From positions 124,001 through 188,000 of the forward strand of contig JAXGZG010000004.1 in assembly GCA_040771825.1 (NCBI GenBank): a stretch of 64,000 nucleotides of DNA. The letters run 5' to 3'. Position numbers and translations under genes: made by a program. The notes under the pieces are model-generated. The model searched no databases and was not told the DNA's origin. It saw only the letters and a list, made by a program, of their open reading frames with translations. The DNA comes from JAXGZG01 sp040771825. Its GTDB lineage: Bacteria > Bacillota > Sulfobacillia > Fermentithermobacillales > Fermentithermobacillaceae. Of this stretch, positions 8,102 to 16,523 are shown in pieces; within the stretch, counting starts at the first letter, position 1, and every line of letters starts with the position of its first letter.

Positions 8102-9088
8102 CTACAAAATCACGGCCATAGAGCCCCAACTCAGCCCGGCCCCAAAAGCCACCAACACCACAAGATCGCCTTTTTTCGCCCGCCCACTGCCCATGGCTTC
8201 CCAAAGGGCCATTGGGACCGAGGCAGATGACGTGTTTCCGTACTTAGCGATGTTCACCATGACTTTCTCCATAGGGATCCTAAAACGGGCGCACGCCGAT
8301 TCTATGATCCGGATATTGGCCTGATGGGGCACGAGCAAATCTATCTCATCTGCTTCCTTGCCGCACTTTGTCATTAACTCGGTTATGGACTTATCCATTA
8401 TTTTGACGGCAAACTTGAACACAGCCCTGCCATCCATGTGTATGTAGTGCATCATCTGGCTAACCGTGCGATCATTGGCAGGGTTCCTGGAGCCTCCTGC
8501 AGGAAGCGACAAGAGCGAGGCCGATTTGCCGTCAGCCCCAAGGTTGAATCCTAGTATGCCTGCACCTTCTCTGGCCGGAGTCAAAAGAGCCGCCCCCGCT
8601 CCATCACCAAACAGGCAACAGGTATTCCGGTCGCTCCAATTGACCAAACGGGAAAGAGTCTCGGCGCCGATCACCAATACTTTGTCGTAGAATCCTGCAG
8701 AGACAAATTGAGCTCCTGCCGCCATTGCATATATAAACCCTGTGCACCCGATTTCCATGTCGAAGGCCGCCGCTCTCGACGCGCCCAAACCGTTCTGAAC
8801 CATACATGCGGTTGCGGGAAACATGTAGTCAGGGCTGGCGGAAGCCACTATGATGAGGTCCACTTCTTGGGCCGTCACTCCCGCGTTCTGAAGACAGATC
8901 TTTCCCGCTTCAATGGCCAAGTCTGAAGTCGCAGTATCCTTACTGGCGATCCGTCGCTCTCGAATGCCGGTCATCTCCACGATCCACTCATCAGATGTAT
9001 CAACCATCTTTTCTAGATCGGCATTGGTGAGGATATGGGGCGGCACATAGGCGCCCAATGCTGCGATACCCACCACTCTGGAGGACAT
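8102..9088 (-). CDS. fabH: 3-oxoacyl-ACP synthase III
   Basis: Starts fatty-acid synthesis by condensing an acyl-CoA primer with malonyl-ACP. The catalytic cysteine is in MEIGCTGFIYAM, the histidine in LVPHQANIRII, and the asparagine in YGNTSSASVPMAL, so the Cys-His-Asn triad is complete. Length 328 is standard. The ATG at 9088 follows AAGGAGA, and the gene begins three bases after the end of plsX, so the two are coupled. Confidence 0.96.
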   Translation of the reverse strand: MSSRVVGIAALGAYVPPHILTNADLEKMVDTSDEWIVEMTGIRERRIASKDTATSDLAIEAGKICLQNAGVTAQEVDLIIVASASPDYMFPATACMVQNGLGASRAAAFDMEIGCTGFIYAMAAGAQFVSAGFYDKVLVIGAETLSRLVNWSDRNTCCLFGDGAGAALLTPAREGAGILGFNLGADGKSASLLSLPAGGSRNPANDRTVSQMMHYIHMDGRAVFKFAVKIMDKSITELMTKCGKEADEIDLLVPHQANIRIIESACARFRIPMEKVMVNIAKYGNTSSASVPMALWEAMGSGRAKKGDLVVLVAFGAGLSWGSMAVIL

Positions 9089-9091
9089 AAT

Positions 9092-10117
9092 CTACTCTCC
9101 TTCTGGCGTTACATCTGATAGAGTCTTGACCATGGTGGCTGTGACATTTTTCTCCACAAAAGTGCGGGCCTCTCTTATTCCGTTGGCCATGGCCTTGCCA
9201 TCGGATGAACCGTGGCACTTCACCACACATCCGGTTAAGCCCATAAGTGGTGCTCCTCCATAGGCGGTATAGTCCAAAAGCTCCTTGACCTCGCTAAAAG
9301 CCGGCTTCAAAACAACAGCGACCGCTCTTCTTAGGGCACCCTTGGAGATCTCTCGCCTTAAAGCCCACATCTGAAATCCCGAAGTACCTTCGCACGTTTT
9401 CAAGAACACATTGCCCGTAAATCCGTCGGTAACCACAACGTCGGCCGTTCCTGAAAAGACATCTCTAGCTTCGATATTGCCTCCAAAATTGATGGGTGCC
9501 CTCTCCAAAAGCCCATAAGCTTTTCTAGCCAAAGCGTTTCCCTTCTCGGCCTCTTGACCAATGTTCAGTAGACAAACCTTAGGCTCGGGCCAGCCCAATA
9601 CGTCCCTGGCATAGATGTGTCCCATGATGGCGAATTGAACCAAGGTTGGGGGCCTGACATCAGAGGAAGCCCCTAGGTCCACAAAAAACGTTCCTCTACC
9701 AGTTGCCGAAGGGATCACGGTCCCCAGGCAAGGCTTGTCTACTCCCGGGGCCCTTCCTAGAATAAGCACGCCGCCTGCCACTAAGGCTCCCGTAGAACCT
9801 CCAGACACCAGTGCTCCGGCACGCCCTTCCTTCACTGCCAATAATCCGCGGGGTATGGAAGAGTCTCGTTTTTGGCGGATGGCCTGAAGGGGAGGTTCAT
9901 GGGTTACAATGACCTCGGGCCAGACCTCGGTCTCTACTCGGGAAGACGTTACCTTGCTTCTCAATAACTCCACGGCCCTTGCGGTACCTAAGGCCAGTAT
10001 TCGAGCGCCAGAATCAACGGCTCTCTGGCAACCTTCGATGTTTGCGTGGGGGGCATCGTCTCCACCCATTAGGTCCAATGCGACAACCTCTCTAGCACCT
10101 ACCGGCTCAAAAAGCAC
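9092..10117 (-). CDS. plsX: Phosphate acyltransferase PlsX
   Basis: Converts acyl-ACP to acyl-phosphate, the donor for PlsY in phospholipid synthesis. Family segments visible include ALDLMGGDDAPHANIEG at the start, VSGGSTGALVAGG, and VVTDGFTGNVFLKTCEG. The GTG start at 10117 has GGAGGAGG about eight bases upstream. It directly follows fapR, the classic FapR-regulated arrangement, and precedes fabH. Length 341 is normal. Confidence 0.95.
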   Translation of the reverse strand: MLFEPVGAREVVALDLMGGDDAPHANIEGCQRAVDSGARILALGTARAVELLRSKVTSSRVETEVWPEVIVTHEPPLQAIRQKRDSSIPRGLLAVKEGRAGALVSGGSTGALVAGGVLILGRAPGVDKPCLGTVIPSATGRGTFFVDLGASSDVRPPTLVQFAIMGHIYARDVLGWPEPKVCLLNIGQEAEKGNALARKAYGLLERAPINFGGNIEARDVFSGTADVVVTDGFTGNVFLKTCEGTSGFQMWALRREISKGALRRAVAVVLKPAFSEVKELLDYTAYGGAPLMGLTGCVVKCHGSSDGKAMANGIREARTFVEKNVTATMVKTLSDVTPEGE

Positions 10118-10150
10118 AGAATGCCCCTCCTCCCAAGGATTCTTGGCTTC

Positions 10151-10702
10151 TCACTCAAGGGCGAATACCAGAAATTTGCCTCGGAAGACTTCCTCTCCGT
10201 CTGCTCTGGTCTCGACCAAGACCACTGATTTCTTGCCTTTCACTCTAATGACCTGGGCTTTGGCGATTAGGGTTTCCCCCACTCTTGCAGGGCGTTTGAA
10301 CTTAAGATTGGCTATACCGGTGACCACGTTCTTGGCGTCTATCACGCAGATGGCCAGGGAGTCTGCCTGGGAGAATATGTAGTGGCTCCTAACGATACCA
10401 GTCCTCTCGAAGGCCATCTCGGGTTGCGTAACAAACGATGATATGGCACTTTTGCCTAGTTCCACATCTATGAGTTCTCCCACGATTTCCCGTTGGGCCA
10501 AGGATCGAACGCGCCCGTAAACCCTTTCGGCCACTTCTTTGGTTCGAGTCCTTTGATCTGGAATCCCTAAAGCCATTCTGTCCAGACGGATGGTCTGAGC
10601 GCTTACCCCGAAATGCCTAGCCAGCCTTCCGTCTGACAGGAACGGATTTTGGGCCAGCACTGCCCTTAGTCGTTCCCTACGCTCTCTTGGGCGCGATGGC
10701 AA
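10151..10702 (-). CDS. fapR: Fatty-acid biosynthesis repressor FapR
   Basis: Malonyl-CoA-responsive repressor of lipid genes. An N-terminal DeoR-type helix-turn-helix (LSDGRLARHFGVSAQTIRLD) is joined through a linker helix to a hot-dog-fold effector domain (SQADSLAICVIDAKNVVTGI, then LKFKRPARVGETLIAKAQVI). The TTG start at 10702 lies nine bases after GGAGG. It is the first gene of the plsX-fab operon and has its own promoter after the rpmF terminator. Length 183 is typical. Confidence 0.94.
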   Translation of the reverse strand: MPSRPRERRERLRAVLAQNPFLSDGRLARHFGVSAQTIRLDRMALGIPDQRTRTKEVAERVYGRVRSLAQREIVGELIDVELGKSAISSFVTQPEMAFERTGIVRSHYIFSQADSLAICVIDAKNVVTGIANLKFKRPARVGETLIAKAQVIRVKGKKSVVLVETRADGEEVFRGKFLVFALE

Positions 10703-10758
10703 CGCATATCCCCTCCCCGCTCTTATGGCCTGGTGTTAATAGTTCGGTATTGGCGCCA

Positions 10759-10788
10759 AGTATACAATAGCGGCCCACAGCTTGGCAA
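10759..10788 (-). promoter_or_regulatory. Sigma-A-type promoter of the fapR-plsX-fab operon
   Basis: On the minus strand TTGCCA (10788-10783) and TATACT (10764-10759) are separated by 18 bases. An AT-rich imperfect repeat, AATACCGAACTATT, follows just downstream where a FapR operator would be expected; its match to the known FapR site is weak, so I do not call an operator. Confidence 0.55.
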
Positions 10789-10803
10789 TAGGATCAGAAA
10801 AAT

Positions 10804-10830
10804 GAAAAACTCCGGTTTCCCGGAGTTTTA
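10804..10830 (-). terminator. Rho-independent terminator after rpmF
   Basis: ACTCCGG and CCGGAGT form a perfect 7-bp stem around a 4-base loop and are followed on the minus strand by a T-rich tract. It separates yceD-rpmF from fapR. Confidence 0.85.
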
Positions 10831-10858
10831 CTGAAGCACCAAAAAACTCTGTCCCCGT

Positions 10859-11044
10859 CTACTTCCCTTCCTCGACGCGCACGACCTCTCTGCCCTTGTA
10901 GTACCCGCACTGAGGGCACAAGCGATGTGGAAGCACTAGGGCGTGGCAATGAGAACACTCCACAAGATTGGGAGCCTCAAGTTTCCAATTTGCCTTGCGC
11001 TTATCGCGTCTAGACGCGGATTGACGCCTTTTAGGTACGGCCAT
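10859..11044 (-). CDS. rpmF: 50S ribosomal protein L32
   Basis: Large-subunit ribosomal protein. It begins MAVPKRRQSASRRDKRKANW, typical for L32, and keeps the zinc-ribbon cysteines in CSHCHALV and CPQCGYYKGREV (two CxxC pairs). Length 61 is normal. Its start overlaps the last 14 bases of yceD, so the two are co-translated. Confidence 0.96.
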   Translation of the reverse strand: MAVPKRRQSASRRDKRKANWKLEAPNLVECSHCHALVLPHRLCPQCGYYKGREVVRVEEGK

Positions 11045-11561
11045 GTTTCTTGCTCCTTTCCTCCAACGCTTCTAAGAGCTTCCGACCGAAGGGACTAGGG
11101 CCACCGTCTTTTCTGGAACACCCACAATCGCCTTGGTTAAGGTTCTTACCGCAGACCGGGCAGATCCCCTTGCATTCCTCGGAGCACAGGGGTTTCATAG
11201 GCAGGTTCAGCACGATCTCATGGCCTATCATCTCATCGAGATCGCAAACAGCACCTTCCAAGGGGAAGGTCTCAACTTCGCTTTCCTGGCCCTTGTTATC
11301 GACCTGGTCTACAAACTTTCCTTCGCAATCTACCTCAAAAGCCCTGCTGAACGGGGATAGGCATCTCGAGCATACGAGCTCCACTTTGCCTTGGGCGTGG
11401 CATTGGATGTACACGTCTTTCCCTAACGACGTGGCAACACCGCGCACGCTCACAGGACCCGCAAGGCCCAGTTCCTCGTCTACCGCACCCAGATCGCCTG
11501 AAGTCTCAACTGGAAGACTCGTGCCGGGCTTCCCCAATATGGAAGAGACGTCTATTCTCAA
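11031..11561 (-). CDS. yceD: YceD/DUF177 protein
   Basis: DUF177 proteins almost always precede rpmF; the bacterial and plant homologues have been linked to 23S rRNA accumulation. The family core VELVCSRCLSPF is followed by an acidic segment. Extra C-terminal cysteines (CSEECKGICPVCGKNLNQGDCGC) form a probable zinc site common in Bacillota members. The TTG start at 11561 follows GGAGG by seven bases. Length 176. Confidence 0.9.
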   Translation of the reverse strand: MRIDVSSILGKPGTSLPVETSGDLGAVDEELGLAGPVSVRGVATSLGKDVYIQCHAQGKVELVCSRCLSPFSRAFEVDCEGKFVDQVDNKGQESEVETFPLEGAVCDLDEMIGHEIVLNLPMKPLCSEECKGICPVCGKNLNQGDCGCSRKDGGPSPFGRKLLEALEERSKKHGRT

Positions 11562-11602
11562 AAGAGCCCCTCCGTTATCCCACTGTAAAGCATCACCTAG
11601 GG

Positions 11603-11632
11603 ATTATATCCATCCCAAATTCCCAGTGTCAA
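11603..11632 (-). promoter_or_regulatory. Strong sigma-A promoter of yceD-rpmF
   Basis: A perfect TTGACA (11632-11627) and perfect TATAAT (11608-11603) are separated by 18 bases on the minus strand, about 40 bases ahead of the yceD start. The left end of the insertion sequence lies only about 18 bases upstream of the -35 box, so the promoter itself was spared. Confidence 0.88.
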
Positions 11633-11649
11633 GGAACTCATAGCTCCTG

Positions 11650-13212
11650 ATCGTGTCAACCTACTGTAGGAACAGAGACTTGACCCCACCATTGATCGTG
11701 ACGGTGTCACCAAATACTGGAATGACTAATGGACATAAGGAACTGGCGTAGCGGTGTGACCCTTCCTTCGATTACGGGGAGGTTGCTGGTCACCTCTCCA
11801 GCTACGCGTCTTAACACCTCACGTTCGGAGGAGACAACTTCGGATAGCACCTTCAGCGGGCCTAGATCCCGGCGATGCTGCTCCAGGTACTTGGCTCTAA
11901 TCTCCACTTTGTTGGCTTTAAGCGCTCGCATCCTGGCCATTTGGTCAACGCCGGTCTTGCTCCACCCCATAGGACGACTCGACAGCCGAGCCGACAGGAT
12001 GTGGCTCACATGGCCCTCGGCGCTCACTCCCAGTTCTGCCTCGGGGTAGAGGCGATAAGCCATAACTCCATCCCAGTTGTTGCGGATGTACCGCCGGCAA
12101 TCTTGAGCCATCTTGACTTGATTCGGGGTTTCGCCCAATACGGCAGCCTCCTTTAGAAGGCGTTCCACCGTAACCCTGTCCCCGACCCTGATGGCTTTCC
12201 AGGCATCCCTGTATTCCTGGCTATCCCTCCCCAACACGCCTAACAGGCGTTTGTTTAGGTGAAACTTGTCCAGGACGAAAACACTCTTGGGCAGTATTTT
12301 AAGCCCAGTCTTAATCCAGGAGGCACCATCACCACATACATAGATTCTTTTTAGGGATCCCATGTCGTAATGCTCTTCTATGTAGTTAAGCACCCAAAGC
12401 CATAACTCTTCAGTCTCACTGTAAAGTCCAGAAAAATAATGCGGAACCTTCAATCTTCGCCTTTGATCCTTCTCCTTGCCTTCGTGCACGTAAACCAGCA
12501 TCGGCATGTAGGTTCTGCCATTTTGCCCTGCTACATGGTCTTCATCGGCTTCCACATACAAAGACTCGCACTGCCGTTTTTCGAGTCTCCCCATGATGGC
12601 CTGCTCTTCCAGGTTGAACCGACGGATCGCTTTCATGACCGTTTGACCGCTTACACGTGCTTCCGGGGCTGCCCCACTGGGCTTCTCCCCGCTTTTTCGG
12701 TAAGGTAACTCGCTAGAGGCCTCCACTACTTCCGCCGCCAAAGCCAAATCTATCCTGGCGTGCGGCCCGTACCCGGCTTTCCTGTCAACCAGGTGCGCAC
12801 ATTCACCTGTTTTAGCGTGCTTAAAGTACGTTCGTTTGTACTCGACCTTCCCGAACGGCGTCAAAATGCTCTTTTCGTCTTCCCGCCTTTGGATTCTCCA
12901 CCCCGATCGTTCTTCCCGACACTCAACAAGACGCTGGTCCTCAGCCTCTAGCACCGACTTGCAGACTTCCCGCCCAAGCCCATTTAATTGCTCCCTAAGA
13001 CCTTCCTGAAAACTAACGTAGTCCAGCCCCTTTTCCATGGCATCCAAAACGTTCTCCACAATCCCGTGAAACTTAGCCCACATTTGCTGTACAATCTTCA
13101 TGAGACCTCACCTTTCGAGTGGCAACACTCGCCCAACCAGGCGGTGGGGTCTCTTTCGTTATCTAGCAGCCATTCTCCTCTAAAAACTCCTACAGTAAAG
13201 TTACACTAACAT
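11650..13212 (-). mobile_element. ISLre2-type insertion sequence
   Basis: A single-gene element lies between the yceD promoter and ylbJ. Imperfect terminal inverted repeats of 19 bases (15 identical) lie at 11653-11671 and 13188-13206, sharing the core TACTGTAGGA. The 7-base sequence GCTCCTG occurs directly outside both ends (11643-11649 and 13213-13219) and may be the target duplication. The repeat-to-flank distances differ at the two ends, so exact borders are tentative. The transposase gene is intact. Confidence 0.8.
11707..13101 (-). CDS. ISLre2 family transposase (UPF0236)
   Basis: Transposase of 464 residues. Segments typical of the family are GKVEYKRTYFKH, VSGQTVMKAIRRF, the acidic YVEADEDHV, YVCGDGASWIKTG and VLDKFHLNK, which hold the likely catalytic acidic residues. 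It appears complete, with a normal length for the family. The ATG at 13101 has a purine-rich AGGTGAGG upstream. It faces the same way as yceD-rpmF; I see no terminator between them, so read-through into yceD is possible. Confidence 0.92.
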   Translation of the reverse strand: MKIVQQMWAKFHGIVENVLDAMEKGLDYVSFQEGLREQLNGLGREVCKSVLEAEDQRLVECREERSGWRIQRREDEKSILTPFGKVEYKRTYFKHAKTGECAHLVDRKAGYGPHARIDLALAAEVVEASSELPYRKSGEKPSGAAPEARVSGQTVMKAIRRFNLEEQAIMGRLEKRQCESLYVEADEDHVAGQNGRTYMPMLVYVHEGKEKDQRRRLKVPHYFSGLYSETEELWLWVLNYIEEHYDMGSLKRIYVCGDGASWIKTGLKILPKSVFVLDKFHLNKRLLGVLGRDSQEYRDAWKAIRVGDRVTVERLLKEAAVLGETPNQVKMAQDCRRYIRNNWDGVMAYRLYPEAELGVSAEGHVSHILSARLSSRPMGWSKTGVDQMARMRALKANKVEIRAKYLEQHRRDLGPLKVLSEVVSSEREVLRRVAGEVTSNLPVIEGRVTPLRQFLMSISHSSIW

Positions 13213-13355
13213 GCTCCTGGCCTAGAGCATAGGTCTCGGAGCCAACCTGAGTCCAGATGCCTAGGTCGGAGTTCAACCTAGTCCCCACAGCGCATCTGAA
13301 TACGTTCCAACGCCTTCCCATATAGATTTAGGGCAGGCAAAGGAGGCCCAAGGAG

Positions 13356-14624
13356 ATGACACTGGCGCCATTTTTAGCAATCTCGGCGGCCGTAATCATC
13401 CTAATCGCCCTTCGCATAAGAAAAGACGCAGCGGTGTCATTGCTTTTGGCCGCAGCCGTGGTCACTGTTGCCCTCTCGATGATACTCTTGCCTGAGCCCT
13501 CGTTTAGAGCCGCCGAAAGAGGACTCAAGGTATGGTGGGAAATCGTTCTGCCTGCTCTGCTCCCGTTCTTCATCGCGGCGGAACTCCTCATGGGCATGGG
13601 CGTAGTGCATTTCATGGGAGTCCTCATGGAACCTCTGATGCGCCCGCTTTTCAACGTGCCGGGAACCGGCTCTTTTGTGCTGGCCATGGGCCTGGCCTCG
13701 GGCTATCCGTTAGGCGCCGCGCTGTCGGCTAGGCTGAGTCAAGATGGGCTCGCAACAAAAACCGAGGCTGAGCGGCTCATGTGTTTCTGCAACACATCTG
13801 ACCCCCTGTTCATGACTGGGGCTGTGGCAGTCGGAATGCTCAGAAGAGTGGACGTAGGCATCTACATAATCATGGCTCATTACTTATCGGCTCTCACCGT
13901 AGGGGTCCTCATGAGGTTCTGGAAACCAAACTCGCCCAAGTCGGCGCCTATCCCATCTGAAGGAAAAGGCTTTATCGTTCTTCGGGCTTACCGGGCCATG
14001 AGAAAAGCCCAGAGAAAAGAACCCAAACCTTTTGGCGAAGTCTTGGGGAACGCAGTGAACAAGTCAATCAATACCCTCTTGGTGATACTTGGGTTTATAG
14101 TCCTATCATCAGTGATCTTCGAGATCCTTAAAGAGGCAGGCATGACAGCGGCGCTGTCCCGAGGCATCTCTGCTTTGGTTCCGGAAAACCTGATGCCAGA
14201 GACGCTTCACGAATCCGTGGTAAGCGGCATTTTCGAGATCACCATTGGCACATCCATGGTGGGTGCCGCCATAGCCCCCTTGGTCACCAAGGTGGCAGTA
14301 GTAAGCGCGCTAATAGCCTGGAGCGGCCTATCGGTTCACGCTCAGGTGGCAGCCGTCATCCAGCCGGCCCGCATGTCAGTATGGCCATACGTGGGAACAA
14401 GGTTCGTTCAGGCACTACTGGCAGGTCTCTACACGGTTCTTTTGATGAAGCCGGGCGGTGCCAGATGGTCGCTGCCCGCTTTCGAACCCATAGTCATGAA
14501 AGGCTCTCTAACTTGGTTCGAGAACCTAGGCAGGGCCGCCACGGCATGCACAGGCATCATAGGAGTCATGGCAGCGGTGTGCCTGACAATGCTGGCTGCA
14601 AACTCCCTTATCAAGAGGAACTAG
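13356..14624 (+). CDS. ylbJ: Sporulation integral membrane protein YlbJ
   Basis: Multi-pass membrane protein (422 residues) with nucleoside-recognition/Gate-type domains; ylbJ mutants of Bacillus subtilis make defective spores, and the gene is expressed in the mother cell. About ten hydrophobic segments are visible. Conserved stretches include LPALLPFFIAAELLMGMG, LASGYPLGA and CNTSDPLFMTGAVAVGM. The ATG at 13356 follows AAAGGAGG by about nine bases. The gene converges on the coiled-coil gene, and the two stop codons share a CTAG palindrome. In B. subtilis ylbJ neighbours coaD, as it nearly does here. Confidence 0.9.
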   Translation: MTLAPFLAISAAVIILIALRIRKDAAVSLLLAAAVVTVALSMILLPEPSFRAAERGLKVWWEIVLPALLPFFIAAELLMGMGVVHFMGVLMEPLMRPLFNVPGTGSFVLAMGLASGYPLGAALSARLSQDGLATKTEAERLMCFCNTSDPLFMTGAVAVGMLRRVDVGIYIIMAHYLSALTVGVLMRFWKPNSPKSAPIPSEGKGFIVLRAYRAMRKAQRKEPKPFGEVLGNAVNKSINTLLVILGFIVLSSVIFEILKEAGMTAALSRGISALVPENLMPETLHESVVSGIFEITIGTSMVGAAIAPLVTKVAVVSALIAWSGLSVHAQVAAVIQPARMSVWPYVGTRFVQALLAGLYTVLLMKPGGARWSLPAFEPIVMKGSLTWFENLGRAATACTGIIGVMAAVCLTMLAANSLIKRN

Positions 14625-15217
14625 TTTCTCCGCCTTTTCCCCCTGGCAGTGACGGGTTCCTCGGTTGCCCAGTCATCATATTCACCGCCTGCAGGGGCTG
14701 TAGCGGCCGCTTGACGCTGGAACTCTTCGGGAGGGAGCGAACTCTCGGTTACAGCCTGCTTCTGCCCATCCCTTTCGGCCGAGAGCTCCTTCCGGCCTTG
14801 ACTGATCCTTTCAGTGGCTTCAGTGAGTGCCTCCTCGACTCTTCTCATTAGATCATCTGCATACTCACGGGCCCCCACGTTTATCTCCCTAGCTACCTCC
14901 CTAGACTTCTGCATCAAGTCCTCTGCCTGGATCCGCGCTTCTTTGGCTATGGCTGACTCAGAAGCAAGCGACGCTATCTGTCCTTGGGCGTCTCTCAGAA
15001 TCTCATCGGCCTCTCTTCGGGCCTCGGCCAGAATCCTCTCGCGCTCTTTCAAAAGCCACTTGGCATGCTCTATCTCTTGGGGAAGGGCCGCCCTCAGATC
15101 ATCTATCAAGTTAAACACTTCATCCTCATCAACCATGAGACGCCCAACCAAAGGAAGCCTGGAACACTCCGAAAGGTATGTATCCAGTTTGTCCAAAAGT
15201 GCCATTACATCCACCAT
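14621..15217 (-). CDS. Coiled-coil protein of unknown function next to coaD
   Basis: Not assigned to a characterised family. Residues about 45-150 are a long charged coiled coil (ERERILAEARREADEILRDA is representative), reminiscent of ATP-synthase subunit b or DivIVA-like rods. A short helical head and a basic, Pro/Ala-rich tail ending GKRRRN flank it. No membrane segment or signal peptide is seen. The ATG directly follows the TAA of coaD, so the genes are co-translated; an ATG four codons on is an alternative start. A structural or scaffold role is only a guess. Confidence 0.75.
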   Translation of the reverse strand: MVDVMALLDKLDTYLSECSRLPLVGRLMVDEDEVFNLIDDLRAALPQEIEHAKWLLKERERILAEARREADEILRDAQGQIASLASESAIAKEARIQAEDLMQKSREVAREINVGAREYADDLMRRVEEALTEATERISQGRKELSAERDGQKQAVTESSLPPEEFQRQAAATAPAGGEYDDWATEEPVTARGKRRRN

Positions 15218-15733
15218 TTACACCTCGCCTTTCTCGCCGCTTGGGGCGGTTTTCTGTTCGCTTATCCGCTGGCGCATCCGCTCTTCCACAAGAGGGGGTA
15301 CCAGACCCCTAACGCACCCCCCGTAAGAGGCCACTTCCTTGACCAGACTTGAACTCAGGTACAGGTATTTCAGAGCCGTGATCATGAACACAGTCTCGAG
15401 ATCCGGGGACAACTTCTTGTTCATGAGAGCCATCTTGAACTCGTAGTCGAAGTCCGAGACCGCTCTCAGCCCTTTCACTATAACGCCGATACCCATAGAC
15501 TGGCAGTACTTTACCAAAAGCCCCGACGATGACTGAACTTCGACGTTGGGATAGTCGCGACACGCTTCTCTCATCATCTCGACTCTTTCTTCCACCGTGA
15601 AGAAGGGGTCCTTCTCAATATTCGTAAAGACAACAACGTAGAGCTTGTCGAAACACTTGGACGCTCGAGCGATGATATCAAGGTGTCCATTGGTAACAGG
15701 ATCAAAACTACCGGGGTACACGGCCTTTAACAC
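15218..15733 (-). CDS. coaD: Phosphopantetheine adenylyltransferase
   Basis: Fourth step of coenzyme A synthesis: 4'-phosphopantetheine plus ATP gives dephospho-CoA. The nucleotidyltransferase motif appears as GSFDPVTNGHLDII, and the C-terminal YLSSSLVKE holds the second ATP-binding element. The open frame extends upstream, but the GTG at 15733 (MLKAVYPGSF) has GGAGG eight bases before it and gives the standard length of 171. Usually rsmD precedes coaD; here it does not. Confidence 0.95.
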   Translation of the reverse strand: MLKAVYPGSFDPVTNGHLDIIARASKCFDKLYVVVFTNIEKDPFFTVEERVEMMREACRDYPNVEVQSSSGLLVKYCQSMGIGVIVKGLRAVSDFDYEFKMALMNKKLSPDLETVFMITALKYLYLSSSLVKEVASYGGCVRGLVPPLVEERMRQRISEQKTAPSGEKGEV

Positions 15734-15796
15734 GGTTTCGTCCTCCAGTCCAGTTATCTCCGTTAATAGTGTATAAACCGGAGTACATTTGTCCAT

Positions 15797-15903
15797 AGTA
15801 AGTCGCGAGAGTCAGGGCGCAATCGAGAGATTGCCCCTAACAGGCTCTTCCTCCGGTTTCTCCTCTCCCAATGCCGCTTCCACAAGAGGCGGCATTTTTT
15901 TAG
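15797..15903 (+). ncRNA. Candidate orphan small RNA ending in an intrinsic terminator
   Basis: The 238-base gap between coaD and the YdcZ gene holds a plus-strand hairpin (ATGCCGC and GCGGCAT, 15878-15895) followed by seven T residues, although no plus-strand gene lies upstream for over 1 kb. The sequence before it is C/T-rich, with TTCCTCCGG and TCTCCTCTCCC blocks that could pair with Shine-Dalgarno sites. No clear promoter is visible, so the 5' end given is arbitrary. Confidence 0.35.
15876..15903 (+). terminator. Rho-independent terminator, plus strand
   Basis: The stem ATGCCGC/GCGGCAT with a short loop is followed by TTTTTTT on the plus strand. On the minus strand the hairpin has no T tract, so it cannot serve the leftward YdcZ gene. 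Confidence 0.75.
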
Positions 15904-15971
15904 CGGTTTCGATTGATACCTTGTTTCAATAGGGCTTCTATGTAGATGCGTGCAAAACCTTCTGAATGAGA

Positions 15972-16412
15972 CTACCAGGATTCCTGCAGCAGCAAGTATG
16001 CTCCGACCATAAGGGCCAAAGCGCCTACGATCTTGGTGCCCGTGATTCCGACCTTTGTCCCTGTGATCCCCAGGAAGTCCAAGACTAGGGCCATGCTTAT
16101 CTGAGCGGCAACTATAGCGGTGGTGGCGGCTCCAACCCCAGTATCGCCGATGCTCTTTAGCACACCCCAGATGATGACTACGCTTAGAGGAGCCCCAAGG
16201 AAGGTCCACCAAGGAGCTGCCCCAATTCTGCGGACGTCCCCTCCCGATACCCCCGCAAGCAGAATGACTCCCAGTATGGCTGAACCGATAACGTGCACCG
16301 CGAATGAAGCCTCGAAAGACCCGGCTTTCTTGCCTAATACCGCGTTAAGTGCGCCTTGCACCGCCATGGATGCTCCGGCCAATGCCGCCAGAAAGAGCGA
16401 ACGCCATTTCAA
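15972..16412 (-). CDS. YdcZ-type (DUF606) DMT-superfamily membrane transporter
   Basis: Small membrane protein of 146 residues with about five hydrophobic helices (LAALAGASMAVQGALNAVLG at the start; VHVIGSAILGVILLAG; GAATTAIVAAQISMALVLDF). These are drug/metabolite-transporter superfamily halves whose substrates are unknown. The open frame reaches 16622, but I chose the TTG at 16412 (after GGTGG) because it gives the family length and avoids overlapping gpr. An extended -10 (TGCTATACT) lies upstream. The gene is divergent from gpr. Confidence 0.78.
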   Translation of the reverse strand: MKWRSLFLAALAGASMAVQGALNAVLGKKAGSFEASFAVHVIGSAILGVILLAGVSGGDVRRIGAAPWWTFLGAPLSVVIIWGVLKSIGDTGVGAATTAIVAAQISMALVLDFLGITGTKVGITGTKIVGALALMVGAYLLLQESW

Positions 16413-16523
16413 CAGGATCTTCCACCTTTGCCCTGGGACATAAGCCCTGCGATGTCTTGGGTAGTATAGCACTGAGACAACCTGGAGAATCCAAAATAGA
16501 CAGATCACCGAGGAGGCTACGCA

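Noticed and set aside
10737..10754. FapR operator downstream of the fapR promoter
   Set aside because: The AT-rich imperfect repeat is in the right place, but its match to the known FapR site is too weak to claim.
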